Positions 45,772 through 55,503 of a stretch of 64,000 bases of DNA are shown piece by piece; within the stretch, counting starts at the first letter, position 1; the number at the start of each line of letters is the position of its first letter. A program made the translations under genes and the position numbers. This DNA comes from Pseudomonadota bacterium (GTDB taxonomy: Bacteria > Pseudomonadota > Gammaproteobacteria > Pseudomonadales > Pseudohongiellaceae). The stretch spans positions 151,245 to 215,244 of the forward strand of contig JAQCBT010000005.1 of the NCBI GenBank assembly GCA_027621405.1. The letters are read 5' to 3'. The notes under the pieces are model-generated. The model ran no database searches. It worked only from the letters and a program-made list of their open reading frames with translations, and had not been told where the DNA came from.

Positions 45772-46693
45772 CCGGGCGCAGCACCAGTTCCACCCTTTCC
45801 GAACAGTTTTCCCCGATACAGCTCGGGGCAAGCGGCCCCACTCCCCTCGCCAGCAGTCGATTGCCATCGACCCCCAGATTGATCAGCCCCTGGCGCACGG
45901 TCTGGGCCCTGATCATGGACCGGTTAATCAATTGTTCCAGGTCCTGGTCACCACCCAGATGGGCCACAAGATAGAAGTTCATGCCAGTATTGCTGTTGAG
46001 TTCCCGGGCCAGGGCATCCAGCTCGGCATTATCCGTTAACTGGCGATCATTGATGAAGGTAATGCCGGGCAATATGGCACTGCCCTGCTCGCTGACCTCA
46101 TCGAGAATCTGGGTACTCAGCAATTCGACCGGCGGAGCGGTTCCAGCTTCCTGAATGACTTCCAGATAGGCGAGTAGTTGGCGATTACCGCGGGTAATGA
46201 TATAGAGAACCATATGCGCCGGATCCCCCATGGATGCAGGTGTGCGCATGGCGATGTAGTACTGGTTACGTTCTGGCCCATAGAGTACCCGGTTCTGGAA
46301 AATATCGTTGGCCCAGTAAACGCTGCTGCCGCAGTCCCTTCCTGCGCAGGAATAGAGGACATCGTACCCCTTGTCACGTATCTGCTCCTGGAAGAAATCG
46401 TAGACATCTTCACCATTAAACTCTTCAGAGATCTCATAGATGATCTTTGTAACATCGCCACGCAGGCGCTCAGATTCTCCGGGCACGACTACACCTCGGG
46501 TTCGGGCCAGGCTCCCGAGAATGAGCCGGTAGTTACTATCCGGCTCGAACTCCAGGTCTGAGATCTGGGAATCGGGAAAACGGTCGATTAACGGATGGTC
46601 TGCACCCTGTCCATGAGCAGAGGGCAACAAAAGGCTTGCCAGCAGAGTTGGCAGCAGTGACTTGAGGATATTTGCATTGATCATCATTGGCAT
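45761..46693 (-). CDS. DUF4892 protein with OmpA-like C-terminus
   Basis: A secreted or outer-membrane-associated protein of about 310 residues. The N-terminal signal peptide (about 5-29, ending SAHGQ) has several possible start Mets (46693, 46687, 46684). A DUF4892 domain spans about 30-195, including a [15 protein letters not shown] segment with two Cys. An OmpA-like region covers about 205-305 ([27 protein letters not shown], with [14 protein letters not shown]) and may contact peptidoglycan. The function is unknown. It converges on folE. Confidence 0.85.
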   Translation of the reverse strand: MPMMINANILKSLLPTLLASLLLPSAHGQGADHPLIDRFPDSQISDLEFEPDSNYRLILGSLARTRGVVVPGESERLRGDVTKIIYEISEEFNGEDVYDFFQEQIRDKGYDVLYSCAGRDCGSSVYWANDIFQNRVLYGPERNQYYIAMRTPASMGDPAHMVLYIITRGNRQLLAYLEVIQEAGTAPPVELLSTQILDEVSEQGSAILPGITFINDRQLTDNAELDALARELNSNTGMNFYLVAHLGGDQDLEQLINRSMIRAQTVRQGLINLGVDGNRLLARGVGPLAPSCIGENCSERVELVLRPVSE

Positions 46694-46709
46694 TGGTATG
46701 TTACTGATT

Positions 46710-46721
46710 CTTAAGCTTAAG
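46710..46721. repeat. 12-base palindrome upstream of DUF4892 gene
   Basis: CTTAAGCTTAAG is a perfect palindrome 17 bases upstream of the first possible start codon of the DUF4892 gene. It is a plausible protein-binding site or chance. A small hairpin GGGGT-AAA-ACCCC lies at 46751-46763 without a U-run. Confidence 0.3.
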
Positions 46722-46777
46722 CCCCCGGTCTTCAGAAGCTCCCTGACAGCGGGGTAAAACCCCTCCCGATAGTGACC

Positions 46778-47257
46778 TTAAGGTACCAACATATAGTGCA
46801 TGTCTGCAAAACCAGGTGCGACCACCTTGCTTTCCAGGCACACGAGATTGCTGGTGCCCAACTGCCTGCTATTCACTTCGCCATCCACCAGCAAACTGAA
46901 CAGGTCAGAGAATAGCGGATTGTGACCCACAAGCAGCACAGAATTCACATTCGTGGTTTCGGCCAGATCATCAAGAAGACTCAACAGCTTGCGTACATCG
47001 CTGTCCGGAACGAGGCTGTCCGTTTCATTGAATCGAAGTTGGCCGAGAACAGATTGCAGGTCGTCGGCCGTCTGCCGCGCCCGCAGATAGGGGCTGCACA
47101 GCGCGAGGTCTATCTCGGGACCTCGCCCCGGGTGTTTGTTGGCGAATTGCCTGGCGACTCCGAGATTGTCCAGCCGACCGCGATCGGTTAGTTCTCTCTC
47201 GCGATCGGTAGCTGCCTGCATACCGGCCTGGCCGTGTCGTTGTAGGTAGATAAGCAT
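46778..47257 (-). CDS. sixA: Phosphohistidine phosphatase SixA
   Basis: Histidine phosphatase superfamily protein of 159 residues, the SixA size. The catalytic RHG is at residues 7-9 (YLQRHGQAG), with LCSPYLRARQT and VLLVGHNPLFSDL as further conserved parts of the active site. In E. coli SixA dephosphorylates phosphohistidine on the nitrogen-PTS protein NPr. It lies 44 bases after the DUF4389 gene and upstream of the DUF4892 gene. Confidence 0.93.
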   Translation of the reverse strand: MLIYLQRHGQAGMQAATDRERELTDRGRLDNLGVARQFANKHPGRGPEIDLALCSPYLRARQTADDLQSVLGQLRFNETDSLVPDSDVRKLLSLLDDLAETTNVNSVLLVGHNPLFSDLFSLLVDGEVNSRQLGTSNLVCLESKVVAPGFADMHYMLVP

Positions 47258-47301
47258 CGTTGCCCGCTTTATTTCCGCAATGTCAGTCTACCCCGCCCGG
47301 C

Positions 47302-47787
47302 CTATTCATTTGCCGTTTGCTTACCTTCTTCGCCATCACTCTCCTCGGATGAGGATGCGGATTTCGTCTTCTTGCTGACCGCAGACTTCTTTCTGGCCGC
47401 TGTCTTCTTCTTGGCGGTTTTCTTCGCGGCTGACTTCTTGCTGGCAGGCTTGTCGCTCTTTGTCGAAGACGCCGGGTCATCATCGGGTCCCGCGCCATAG
47501 GTGAACTCGGGAAAGTCCTTGAACGGGAACGGCTTGTCTTCAGTGTTGTAGGTGACGAAACTCAATAGCTGGTGAACAAACTCCGCAAGGGCGCCACCCA
47601 GACCACGAAGTTTTTCATTGTCTTCGCCGGTGATGATGGCGAACAATGCCTGTACCAGAGCGATAACAAACAATACCGGCACAATTACCACGTACAGCAG
47701 CAGGGCGTAGCCAATCATGAACACGATACGAATCCATGCCGACGGCTCCTGCAAGTTATCTACAATATCGTCCAAATCTTCTGACAT
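47302..47787 (-). CDS. DUF4389 membrane protein with Lys/Ala/Ser-rich tail
   Basis: A protein of 161 residues from the ATG at 47787 (MSEDLDDIV); an ATG at 47793 is also possible. A long hydrophobic region (about 20-50) forms one or two helices, followed by the DUF4389 core ending near residue 95 (LLSFVTYNTEDKPFPF). The last 60 residues are a low-complexity Lys/Ala/Ser tail resembling histone H1-like tails. The function is unknown. It sits 28 bases after gpsA and before sixA, as in Pseudomonas. Confidence 0.85.
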   Translation of the reverse strand: MSEDLDDIVDNLQEPSAWIRIVFMIGYALLLYVVIVPVLFVIALVQALFAIITGEDNEKLRGLGGALAEFVHQLLSFVTYNTEDKPFPFKDFPEFTYGAGPDDDPASSTKSDKPASKKSAAKKTAKKKTAARKKSAVSKKTKSASSSEESDGEEGKQTANE

Positions 47788-47814
47788 GATCAATCCTCTT
47801 GATTTCCCGCGTGT

Positions 47815-48840
47815 CTAACTCAGGTTTTTTTCCCTGCTGGCAGCGAACTCCACATCCAGCGCCTGTTCGCTCAGCATCAATGAAGAAATAATACTGCGAA
47901 TGGTCTCACCTTCGTAAATAATTCGATACAGGCCCGTGGCCAAAGGCATGTACACACCTAGTTCTTCCGCCTTCTCGGCCACCAGCTTTACCGTGTTCAC
48001 CCCCTCAGCAGTCTGCCCAACTTCTGCGGTCGCCTCCTCGATGGATTTGCCAGAGCCCAGGGCCTGTCCGATGCGAAAATTTCGGCTAAGGGGTGTAGAG
48101 CAGGTTACGACCAGGTCACCTACCCCGGAGAGACCGAGAAAGGTCATCGGGTCAGCGCCCAGCTCTCGTCCGAAACGCGCCATCTCCGTCAGGCTACGCG
48201 TAACCAGCATGCTGTTGGTGTTATGTCCCATGCCCAATGCATCGGCCATTCCGGCAATGATGGCATAGATATTTTTCAGGGACCCACCAAGCTCTACCCC
48301 AAACATATCATCGTTGGTGTATACCCTGAAATGGTCGCTCTTGAGCAATTCCTTGATCTTCTCACGGACTTCTTCATCGCTGCTGGCGATAACCGTACCT
48401 GTGAGGTGCCCCTTTGCGATTTCCTTGGCCAGGTTCGGACCGCTGAGCACACCAATCCTTGAACCCGGAGATTCCTCGGCCAGGATCTGGCTCATGAGCA
48501 TGAAGGTGCCAGCCTCGATCCCCTTGGTCGTACTGATCAGGATGGCCTCAGGTGAGGTGAACTGCACCAGTTGTTGCACGACATTACGAAATGATGTGCT
48601 GGGTACCGCGACGAACACCACGCTGGCACCGTCGACAGCCGCCTTCATATCATGGGTTGCCACCACCCTGTCGCTGAGTATATAGCCGGGAAGATAGTGC
48701 GGGTTTTCGTGACGCTCATTGACCTCGGAGGCAATTTCCTCGCTACGCATCCAGAAGTGCACATCATTGTTGTTTAGCGCGATGATATTGGCGATAACCG
48801 TGCCAAAACTACCACCACCAATTACGGCTACCTTGCTCAC
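47815..48840 (-). CDS. gpsA: Glycerol-3-phosphate dehydrogenase [NAD(P)+]
   Basis: Makes sn-glycerol 3-phosphate from dihydroxyacetone phosphate for phospholipid synthesis. It has 341 residues. The Rossmann motif is GGGSFGT (8-14), a variant of the common GAGSWGT. The catalytic Lys lies in GGSLKNIYAIIAG (about 183-195), and LSGVGDLVVTC is conserved. An 88-base spacer separates it from the upstream methyltransferase gene. Confidence 0.97.
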   Translation of the reverse strand: MSKVAVIGGGSFGTVIANIIALNNNDVHFWMRSEEIASEVNERHENPHYLPGYILSDRVVATHDMKAAVDGASVVFVAVPSTSFRNVVQQLVQFTSPEAILISTTKGIEAGTFMLMSQILAEESPGSRIGVLSGPNLAKEIAKGHLTGTVIASSDEEVREKIKELLKSDHFRVYTNDDMFGVELGGSLKNIYAIIAGMADALGMGHNTNSMLVTRSLTEMARFGRELGADPMTFLGLSGVGDLVVTCSTPLSRNFRIGQALGSGKSIEEATAEVGQTAEGVNTVKLVAEKAEELGVYMPLATGLYRIIYEGETIRSIISSLMLSEQALDVEFAASREKNLS

Positions 48841-48928
48841 CGGGGCTGAGCTCCTTTCAGGAATAGGGATGTGCTGATCATGATATGCGCTCCGTAAGGC
48901 AATACCAAGGCGGCAGAATTGTCACCGA

Positions 48929-49684
48929 TCAAGCCTTTCGACGCACCTTCAGGGTGAGCGGCCACTGAATCTCCCGTTGTGCCTGTTCGCCCCACAAGTC
49001 AGTCAGGGGCTTTTCTATCGCTTCTACCGGGTTGCTGCCCTTTTCGCGTTGATAGCGTTGTACCGCGGACCAGGAATTGAGATATGCCAGAACCTGTTCT
49101 ATCGACCAGCACTTGCTTAGCTTGAAACTCGGTGCCTGGATCTCCTGAAAAGGGAAATCGTAGCCAGCATAGCCGTCTTCCACCATCCGTCTTTCGGGAG
49201 TCCAATAGCTGCCGATAATGTCCTCGTACAAATAACCGATTAGTGAATCGATGTCTGGGGAGATGCTGTGAATGCCATAGCTCCATGCTGCGAATATCGC
49301 TCCCGGCTTCAGAACCCGATCCAGCTCTTCACAGAAGCTGTCGAAGTCGAACCAGTGCAGTGCCTGAGCCACGGTAAGCATATCAGCGCACTGATCCGGT
49401 ACCGGAAGTCGTTCGGCAACGGCTACAACACGAACAAGTTTTTCATTATCCTCTCCTGCGCCTGCATACTGCTTAAGTTGCTCAGCGCTGGCATCGGTCA
49501 TGAGCACCCTGTCGAAATACTTCAGCAAACTCCCGGTAGCCTGACCGTTCCCGGATGCACAATCGATGGCCAGCACCGACCCGGCGCACTGCACCGACAG
49601 AAATTCAAATAATTCCTCTGGATAGGAAGGCCGGGCGCTGGCATACAGTGCTGCGTGCCCGGAGAAGTGGTCATGAAAACCCAT
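48929..49684 (-). CDS. Class I SAM-dependent methyltransferase
   Basis: A protein of 251 residues with a class I fold: motif I AIDCASGNGQATG (about 38-50), motif II near VLMTDAS, and ALHWFDFDSFCEELDRVLKPGG-type post-motif (about 108-130). This resembles UbiE/BioC-like methyltransferases that act on small molecules, but the substrate cannot be deduced. It begins 3 bases after the FMN-binding protein's stop, so it appears to be the last member of the nuo transcription unit. That placement hints at, but does not show, a role in quinone or respiratory metabolism. Confidence 0.85.
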   Translation of the reverse strand: MGFHDHFSGHAALYASARPSYPEELFEFLSVQCAGSVLAIDCASGNGQATGSLLKYFDRVLMTDASAEQLKQYAGAGEDNEKLVRVVAVAERLPVPDQCADMLTVAQALHWFDFDSFCEELDRVLKPGAIFAAWSYGIHSISPDIDSLIGYLYEDIIGSYWTPERRMVEDGYAGYDFPFQEIQAPSFKLSKCWSIEQVLAYLNSWSAVQRYQREKGSNPVEAIEKPLTDLWGEQAQREIQWPLTLKVRRKA

Positions 49685-49687
49685 AAC

Positions 49688-50311
49688 TCAGGTACTTTCC
49701 CCATTAATGAGTTCGATCCGGTTGGACTGCACGAATACCAGGGCATCGTAGATGCGATCCGCCACCGCCTTGGGAGTAATGGAGGCGCCGACAAACTGGT
49801 CATACTCCCGATCAGCGCCGATGCTGGTCCAGGTGACGCCGAGAATATTGCGCATGGCCTTGCCGGAAAACTCTTCCATCCAGCGTGATTCAATCACGTC
49901 TACCACACCATACAATTCATCGGTGTCCACATCGGAGACTACCCGCGCGGCACCGATACGGCCGAACATGTCCACCGACACCAGCAGGTCCACCCTGCCA
50001 TTAAAACCATCGTCGGCACTAGCGGGGACAGCAACGGCTACTACCTCCCCATCCTTGCGCGCACGATAGGCCAGGCGGTCACGCTGCAAACCCAATAGCT
50101 GCTGGCTCACGAGATGGGGATGATCTGTATTCGCGGGAATCAGGTAACTGTCTATGACGACGTCGTTATCGTAGGAACCAGCAACAAAGAACTGTTTCAG
50201 GTTCTGCCGATCAAACTCCAGCCGCCGCGCCTGTTGCGCGTCGGCGACGAAGAAGCCCAGGCCACCAAGAACCAGCAGTAGTACAAGCAGACCGATCGCA
50301 GGCTTAATCAT
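49688..50311 (-). CDS. RnfG-like FMN-binding membrane-anchored protein
   Basis: A protein of 207 residues. One N-terminal membrane helix (about 4-23) precedes a periplasmic FMN-binding domain. The region FNGRVDLLVSVDMFGRIGAARVV (103-125) and DREYDQFVGASITPKAVADRIYDAL (167-191) align by eye with RnfG/NqrC, whose Thr in the D-x-x-S/T-G-A-T motif carries covalent FMN. Here the motif is DQFVGAS, with Ser177 at the acceptor position. No other rnf or nqr gene is in the window. It begins 52 bases after the nuoN stop and is followed within 3 bases by a methyltransferase gene. An ApbE-type flavin transferase would be needed and is not present here. Confidence 0.8.
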   Translation of the reverse strand: MIKPAIGLLVLLLVLGGLGFFVADAQQARRLEFDRQNLKQFFVAGSYDNDVVIDSYLIPANTDHPHLVSQQLLGLQRDRLAYRARKDGEVVAVAVPASADDGFNGRVDLLVSVDMFGRIGAARVVSDVDTDELYGVVDVIESRWMEEFSGKAMRNILGVTWTSIGADREYDQFVGASITPKAVADRIYDALVFVQSNRIELINGEST

Positions 50312-50363
50312 CCTGAGAGACCATGTGAATAACGATGTGATTGGAGCCGTGGCTGCGCTGTGG

Positions 50364-51836
50364 CTAGACGAAGGCAGCGATTGATTCTATCAAGTCCATG
50401 ACCGGTGCGGGATACACACCCAGCACGAGCAGCAGCAGCAACAAGATGGACAATACACCATAGGCACTGAAGCTTTCCATGCCGCCGACCCGGAAGCTGA
50501 CCTGCTCCGGTGCGGGCAGCACCATACGGTAGACGATACGCAGGTAGTAATAGAGACCAATACCGCTGCCTATGATCAACACGCTCAGCAATACCCAGAG
50601 CGCCGCTTCCACACCCGCGAAGAACAGGTAGAACTTGCCGATGAATCCCACTGTGAGTGGGATGCCAGCCAGGGACAACAGCATTCCGGTGAAGATCACC
50701 GCCAGCCATGGGTCGCGCCAGAACAGGCCCTGGTAGTCTGCAATGACATCGAACTCCTTCTCCGAGGAAGACACCACCGACGCTACCCCGAAGGCACCGA
50801 GTGACATCACTACGTAGGCCAACAGATAGAATGTGACCGCCTCGATACTGACCGTGCCTTCACTGTAATAGCTGGCGATGATAGCGATCAGTATGTAGCC
50901 CATGTGCGCGATGGACGAATAGGCGAGAATACGCTTGAGGTTATCCTGTAACAGGGCCAGCAGGTTGCCGGCAAGAATTGAAGCCGCAGCCACCAGAGAC
51001 AATACGGTGACTACACTCTCGAATGACAGGGCATCACTCGCTTCGATAAATCGCAAGAGCACGACAAACATACCCGCCTTGCCAATCGTTGCCAGATAGG
51101 TGGTTGCCGGCAAGGGTGAGCCCTCATAAACGTCCGGCGTCCACAGATGAAAAGGTGCCAGGGATAACTTGAAAGCAACACCGGCAAAGATGAGAAGCAG
51201 CGCCACGATTGAGTACGCTGCTCCTAAACCAGGTGTGCTGCCATTGGACAGATCAACCAGGCTCGAGAAAGACAGGGTTCCGGTCTGGGCATACACGAGC
51301 GCCATCCCGAACAGGATGAAACCCGAAGCCGCAGCCGAAAGCACCAGGTATTTTACCGCTGCCTCAAGTGGATACTTCGCCGCATCTCTCGAATGCACAG
51401 TGTAGGCCACCATACCGTAGAGCGACATGGACAAGGTCTCCAGACCGAGAATGGCACTGACAAAATGGTTACTGCTCACCATCACCACGGCGCCGATGGT
51501 AGCCACGCCGAGCAGGAGGTAGTACTCCTCCTTGTTGTCATTGAGACTGAACAGATAAGGATAACTCAACACCGCAATGAACATGGCACTGGCGCAGGTC
51601 ACAACAATGAAGAACAGGCTGTAGTGATCCACTATCATCAACGGTGTCACCTGGGCATTGGTGTCGCCGATCATGCTGGCCGCGAATATTGTCGTCACCA
51701 ACAGGCCACCTATGGTCATGCCTGCGGTCAGCGGATAACTGCGACGAATCCCTATCAGGGTCATGGTAATGACAGCCGTTGCAGTAACCAGCAGCAGCGG
51801 AGTCAGTGGTATCAGGTCACCGAGGGTCATGTTCAC
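50364..51836 (-). CDS. nuoN: NADH-quinone oxidoreductase subunit N
   Basis: Antiporter-like proton-pumping membrane subunit of complex I. It has 490 residues with about 14 hydrophobic helices, a Lys within DNLKRILAYSSIAHMGY, and the broken-helix region. The start is GTG at 51836, overlapping the nuoM stop as GTGA; an ATG two codons on (51830) is also possible. It is the last canonical nuo gene, followed after 52 bases by the RnfG-like gene. Confidence 0.97.
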   Translation of the reverse strand: MNMTLGDLIPLTPLLLVTATAVITMTLIGIRRSYPLTAGMTIGGLLVTTIFAASMIGDTNAQVTPLMIVDHYSLFFIVVTCASAMFIAVLSYPYLFSLNDNKEEYYLLLGVATIGAVVMVSSNHFVSAILGLETLSMSLYGMVAYTVHSRDAAKYPLEAAVKYLVLSAAASGFILFGMALVYAQTGTLSFSSLVDLSNGSTPGLGAAYSIVALLLIFAGVAFKLSLAPFHLWTPDVYEGSPLPATTYLATIGKAGMFVVLLRFIEASDALSFESVVTVLSLVAAASILAGNLLALLQDNLKRILAYSSIAHMGYILIAIIASYYSEGTVSIEAVTFYLLAYVVMSLGAFGVASVVSSSEKEFDVIADYQGLFWRDPWLAVIFTGMLLSLAGIPLTVGFIGKFYLFFAGVEAALWVLLSVLIIGSGIGLYYYLRIVYRMVLPAPEQVSFRVGGMESFSAYGVLSILLLLLLVLGVYPAPVMDLIESIAAFV

Positions 51837-53326
51837 AGGCTACCCTCCACCAGGGACAGGACCACCTGTTGGGTGCCGCCCATTATTTCGGTCAGCGATG
51901 TGGCCGACAGCGCCAGGAATGACTGGGGATACATTCCCATCCACAACAAGCCAATCATCATGGCTATGAAATACACCATCTCCCGGCGACTCAGGTCCGA
52001 TAGATGACTGTCATCGAAATCCTCGTTGCGATATTCACCCTGAAACACCTTCTGGATGACCCAAAGGGAGTAGACGGACGCAAAGATGAGACCGAAGGCA
52101 GAGATTACAGTCAGCCAGATATTGGCCTGGAAGGCGCCTATCAACGCCAGGAATTCCCCGATGAAATTGCCGAGTCCTGGCATGCCCAATGCCGCAACCG
52201 AGAAAAACAGGGCCACGACTGCCATGCGCGGCACCTTCGCCCAGAAGCCTCCCATATCCGGCATGTTGCGGGTATGGATACGATGCTGTAACCCGCCAGC
52301 CAGCATAAACAGGGCCGCCGCACTGAGGCCGTGGGCCAGCATGGTCATGATGGCTCCCTGCAGTGCCTGCTCGTTCCAGGCGTAGATACCCAGGGTGACG
52401 AAGCCCATGTGACTAACACTGGTATAGGCAATGAGACGCTTGATGTCATTCTGTGCAAACGCTACCTTGGCGCAGTATAGGATGCTGATGGCCGCCAGGG
52501 TCATTGCAATCGGTGCAAACTCCATGGATGCCGCCGGGAACAGTGGAACGGCGAAACGAATCAGGCCGTAGGCGCCGGTCTTCAGGAGAATACCCGCCAG
52601 GATCACACTACCTGCCGTCGGTGCCTGGCTATGCGCGTCGGGTAACCAGGAATGGAACGGCACGCTGGGCAACTTTGTGGCAAAGGCAATGAAGAACCCC
52701 AGCATCATCCAGATTTCCAGTTGCCCGGACGTACGTACATTTAGCAGGTCGTGGTAATTGAAGCTGTAAGTGCCAAACTGCTCATAGTGGAAATAGGCCA
52801 GCATGAGGATGGCTACCAGCATCAGCATGCCGGTGACCTGGGTGAAGATGAAGAACTTCATGGCCGCATAATTCTTGTTCTCATGCCCCCAGATCGCGAT
52901 GATGAAATACATCGGTATGAGCATGACTTCCCAAAAGAAGAAGAACAGGAACAGATCCAGGGCGGTGAAGACACCCAGCACACCCGCCAGGGTCCACAGC
53001 AGATTGAAGTAGAAGAAACCGGTCCGCTCGGTGATCTCATCCCAGGCCGCGCCGATGGCGATCGCGCCGAGGAACGCCGTGAGGATCAGCAGCAGCACAC
53101 TGAGACCGTCTGCCGCGAGGAAGAAGCTGATGCCGAAACGGGGTAGCCACTCCAGCTCGATGGAGGCGACCCAGCCCTCTCCTCCAAGCAGGCTCAACAT
53201 GATTAGCAAATCCAGTAGCACCGTCACCAGCGCCACGATGCGTGGAAACCTGGCATCCAGCCCCTCCGATATCCAGGCCAGCACGCCACCGAGAAATAGC
53301 AAACCGATCAGTATCACCAGGATCAT
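51833..53326 (-). CDS. nuoM: NADH-quinone oxidoreductase subunit M
   Basis: Antiporter-like proton-pumping subunit of complex I. From the ATG at 53326 it has 497 residues and about 14 helices. The conserved Glu is in FFFFWEVMLIPMYF near 120-135, and the Lys region is NDIKRLIAYTSVSHMGF. The frame is open further upstream, but this ATG overlaps the nuoL stop in ATGA and begins with the membrane helix MILVILIGLLF. Confidence 0.97.
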   Translation of the reverse strand: MILVILIGLLFLGGVLAWISEGLDARFPRIVALVTVLLDLLIMLSLLGGEGWVASIELEWLPRFGISFFLAADGLSVLLLILTAFLGAIAIGAAWDEITERTGFFYFNLLWTLAGVLGVFTALDLFLFFFFWEVMLIPMYFIIAIWGHENKNYAAMKFFIFTQVTGMLMLVAILMLAYFHYEQFGTYSFNYHDLLNVRTSGQLEIWMMLGFFIAFATKLPSVPFHSWLPDAHSQAPTAGSVILAGILLKTGAYGLIRFAVPLFPAASMEFAPIAMTLAAISILYCAKVAFAQNDIKRLIAYTSVSHMGFVTLGIYAWNEQALQGAIMTMLAHGLSAAALFMLAGGLQHRIHTRNMPDMGGFWAKVPRMAVVALFFSVAALGMPGLGNFIGEFLALIGAFQANIWLTVISAFGLIFASVYSLWVIQKVFQGEYRNEDFDDSHLSDLSRREMVYFIAMMIGLLWMGMYPQSFLALSATSLTEIMGGTQQVVLSLVEGSL

Positions 53327-55173
53327 AACAATACTCCCAGGGTGACAATGAGCACCAATCCGGTTGCCAGGCTTAGCGCATACCACCGCAGCGAACCGGT
53401 CTGGGTGCGGACAATCATGCGATGCAGCATGCGGTTGACCTCCACGATCACAGCGTAGAACAGGTCAATAATGTCGCGAGCATTGATTCGCGCGAGCCAC
53501 ATGAAGGGGAAGACGAAGAGCCTGTCGTAGAGCCAGTCCATACCCCAGCCACTGTTCCATAGCCTGTGTAGGTTCTGCGCCAGCGAGGAAGCCATCAGTT
53601 TGTCGACAGAAAAGGTCTTGGAGCCATAGAACAGGTAGGCGATACCAATCCCGATGAGCGGCACCAGAATCATGAAGCCTTCGACTAGCAGGTTTGCATG
53701 GTGTTCCTCGTGTACCTCACCGTGACTGAACACAGCATCAACAGGTATATGAATGAAACCGCCCACCAGGGACAACAGCATCAGCACCGCCAGTGGTGCC
53801 TTCATATTCCAGCCGCCGTACTCGCCCTCACAATGGTGACCGCGATTCTCTCCGAAGAACACGATAAACATGAGGCGGAAGGTGTAGATGCCGGTAAAGA
53901 AGGCACCGATCACGCCGCCAAGCCACAGAATAGTGCCCGGGCCCTCCAGCTCCAGTGCCGCCAGCAAGATCTCATCCTTGGAGAAGAAGCCGGAGGTAAA
54001 AGGGAATGCAGTCAAGGCCAATGAACCGATCAGGAAACAGGCGAAGGAGAATGGCAGTACTTTTCGCAGCGCCCCCATCTTGAAGATATTCTGTTCATGG
54101 TGCATGGCGAGAATCACGGAGCCAGCACCCAGGAATAACAGCGCCTTGAAGAAAGCATGGGTCATGAGATGGAAGATGGACGCTGACCAGGCACCTACTC
54201 CCAGGCCTAGGAACATGTAACCGATCTGGCTGACCGTGGAAAATGCCAGGATGCGCTTGATATCCGACTGGGTCATGGCGGTAAAGCCGGCCATTAACAG
54301 GGTGATCAGACCGATCCACGCAACGAGGATCTGCACATCAGGTGCCAGTTCGAACAGAATGTGGGTTCGGGCAATCAGGTACACACCGGCTGTCACCATG
54401 GTGGCTGCATGTATCAGGGCGGAGATTGGCGTCGGTCCGGCCATGGCATCGGGCAGCCAGGTCTGCAGGGGCAATTGTGCCGACTTGCCGACCGCACCAC
54501 CCAACAGTAGCAGGGCCGCGATGGCTGGCAGTTGATGGCCCACCGCCCATTCTGTTTCCGCTGCATGCATCAGGTCCTGGATGTTGAGGGTGCCGAAATG
54601 AGCAAACAACAGGAACAGGCCGATGGCCATGGAGGTATCCCCTACCCGGGTTACCACGAAGGCCTTGCGCGCGGCGTAACCATTCGCGGGATTCGTGTAC
54701 CAGAAGCCGATGAGCAGGTAACTGCACAGGCCCACACCCTCCCAGCCGAGGTATAGCACCACCAGGTTATCGCCCAGCACCAGCATCAACATGGCGGCGA
54801 CGAACAGGTTCATGTAGGAGAAGAAGCGGCTGTAGCCGGGATCATCCGCCATGTAACCGGTGGCGTAGACATGAATGAGAAAGCCCACCCCGGTGATGAC
54901 CAGCATCATTACGGTGGAGAGTCCATCCAGATAGAAGGTAAAGCCGGGATTGAAACTGCCAACGGCCATCCAGGTCCATGTTTCCCGACTGAAGTGATCT
55001 GCCCCACTATTGAGGAACTCCATCGCGCACAGTGCCGCCACCAGGAAGGAAAGGCCAATGGAACCGGCGCCTATTACGGCCACCACTTTTTTCGGCAGAT
55101 TGCCGGAAGTCAGCACCAGGCTGAGAAAACCCAGAGCCGGAAAAGTTGGTAGTAGCCAGATCAATTCAAGCAT
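53323..55173 (-). CDS. nuoL: NADH-quinone oxidoreductase subunit L
   Basis: The most distal proton-pumping subunit of complex I, with the long lateral helix that spans NuoM and NuoN. It has 616 residues. The conserved antiporter core includes GWEGVGLCSYLLIGFW (about 143-158), LPDAMAGPTPISALIHAATMV and QSDIKRILAFSTVSQIGYM. The C-terminal extension (from about 500) contains the lateral helix and final anchor. It lies 21 bases after nuoK. Confidence 0.98.
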   Translation of the reverse strand: MLELIWLLPTFPALGFLSLVLTSGNLPKKVVAVIGAGSIGLSFLVAALCAMEFLNSGADHFSRETWTWMAVGSFNPGFTFYLDGLSTVMMLVITGVGFLIHVYATGYMADDPGYSRFFSYMNLFVAAMLMLVLGDNLVVLYLGWEGVGLCSYLLIGFWYTNPANGYAARKAFVVTRVGDTSMAIGLFLLFAHFGTLNIQDLMHAAETEWAVGHQLPAIAALLLLGGAVGKSAQLPLQTWLPDAMAGPTPISALIHAATMVTAGVYLIARTHILFELAPDVQILVAWIGLITLLMAGFTAMTQSDIKRILAFSTVSQIGYMFLGLGVGAWSASIFHLMTHAFFKALLFLGAGSVILAMHHEQNIFKMGALRKVLPFSFACFLIGSLALTAFPFTSGFFSKDEILLAALELEGPGTILWLGGVIGAFFTGIYTFRLMFIVFFGENRGHHCEGEYGGWNMKAPLAVLMLLSLVGGFIHIPVDAVFSHGEVHEEHHANLLVEGFMILVPLIGIGIAYLFYGSKTFSVDKLMASSLAQNLHRLWNSGWGMDWLYDRLFVFPFMWLARINARDIIDLFYAVIVEVNRMLHRMIVRTQTGSLRWYALSLATGLVLIVTLGVLL

Positions 55174-55194
55174 GATTTATCGCTATCCCGCCTC

Positions 55195-55503
55195 TTATCC
55201 TTTCATCTCACTGAGCACGTTGATGTCCACAGTGTGAAATTTTCTGTACATCTGGATGATCAGGCCCAGACCCACTGCCACTTCGGCCGCGGCCAGGGTG
55301 AGGATCATCAGGAACATTACCTGCCCGTCTGCGGCTCCCCAACGTGCCCCGGCCACGATGAATGCGAGGCCGCTGGCATTTAGCATGATCTCCAGCGACA
55401 TCAGCACGAACACAATGTTGCGCCGGGTTAGAACGCCAATCAGGCCGAGGCTGAAGAGGATTCCCGCCAGGATCAGGCCATGTTCTATAGGTATACTTTC
55501 CAT
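55195..55503 (-). CDS. nuoK: NADH-quinone oxidoreductase subunit K
   Basis: A three-helix membrane subunit of 102 residues, exactly the usual length from the ATG at 55503 ([10 protein letters not shown]). The membrane-embedded glutamates are at residue 38 (LMSLEIMLN) and residue 74 (AAAEVAVGL), both required for proton pumping in relatives. The frame is open for 67 more codons upstream, but that part overlaps nuoJ and lacks the family sequence. An unusual purine-rich spacer of 103 bases separates it from nuoJ. Confidence 0.97.
   Translation of the reverse strand: MESIPIEHGLILAGILFSLGLIGVLTRRNIVFVLMSLEIMLNASGLAFIVAGARWGAADGQVMFLMILTLAAAEVAVGLGLIIQMYRKFHTVDINVLSEMKG

Noticed and set aside
46751..46763. 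GGGGTAAAACCCC hairpin after sixA as a terminator
   Set aside because: The stem is only 5 pairs and there is no U-run on the minus strand, so it does not qualify as an intrinsic terminator.
53327..53386. Upstream extension of nuoM
   Set aside because: The extra residues lie inside the end of nuoL and are not NuoM-like; the ATG at 53326 in the ATGA overlap is the natural start.
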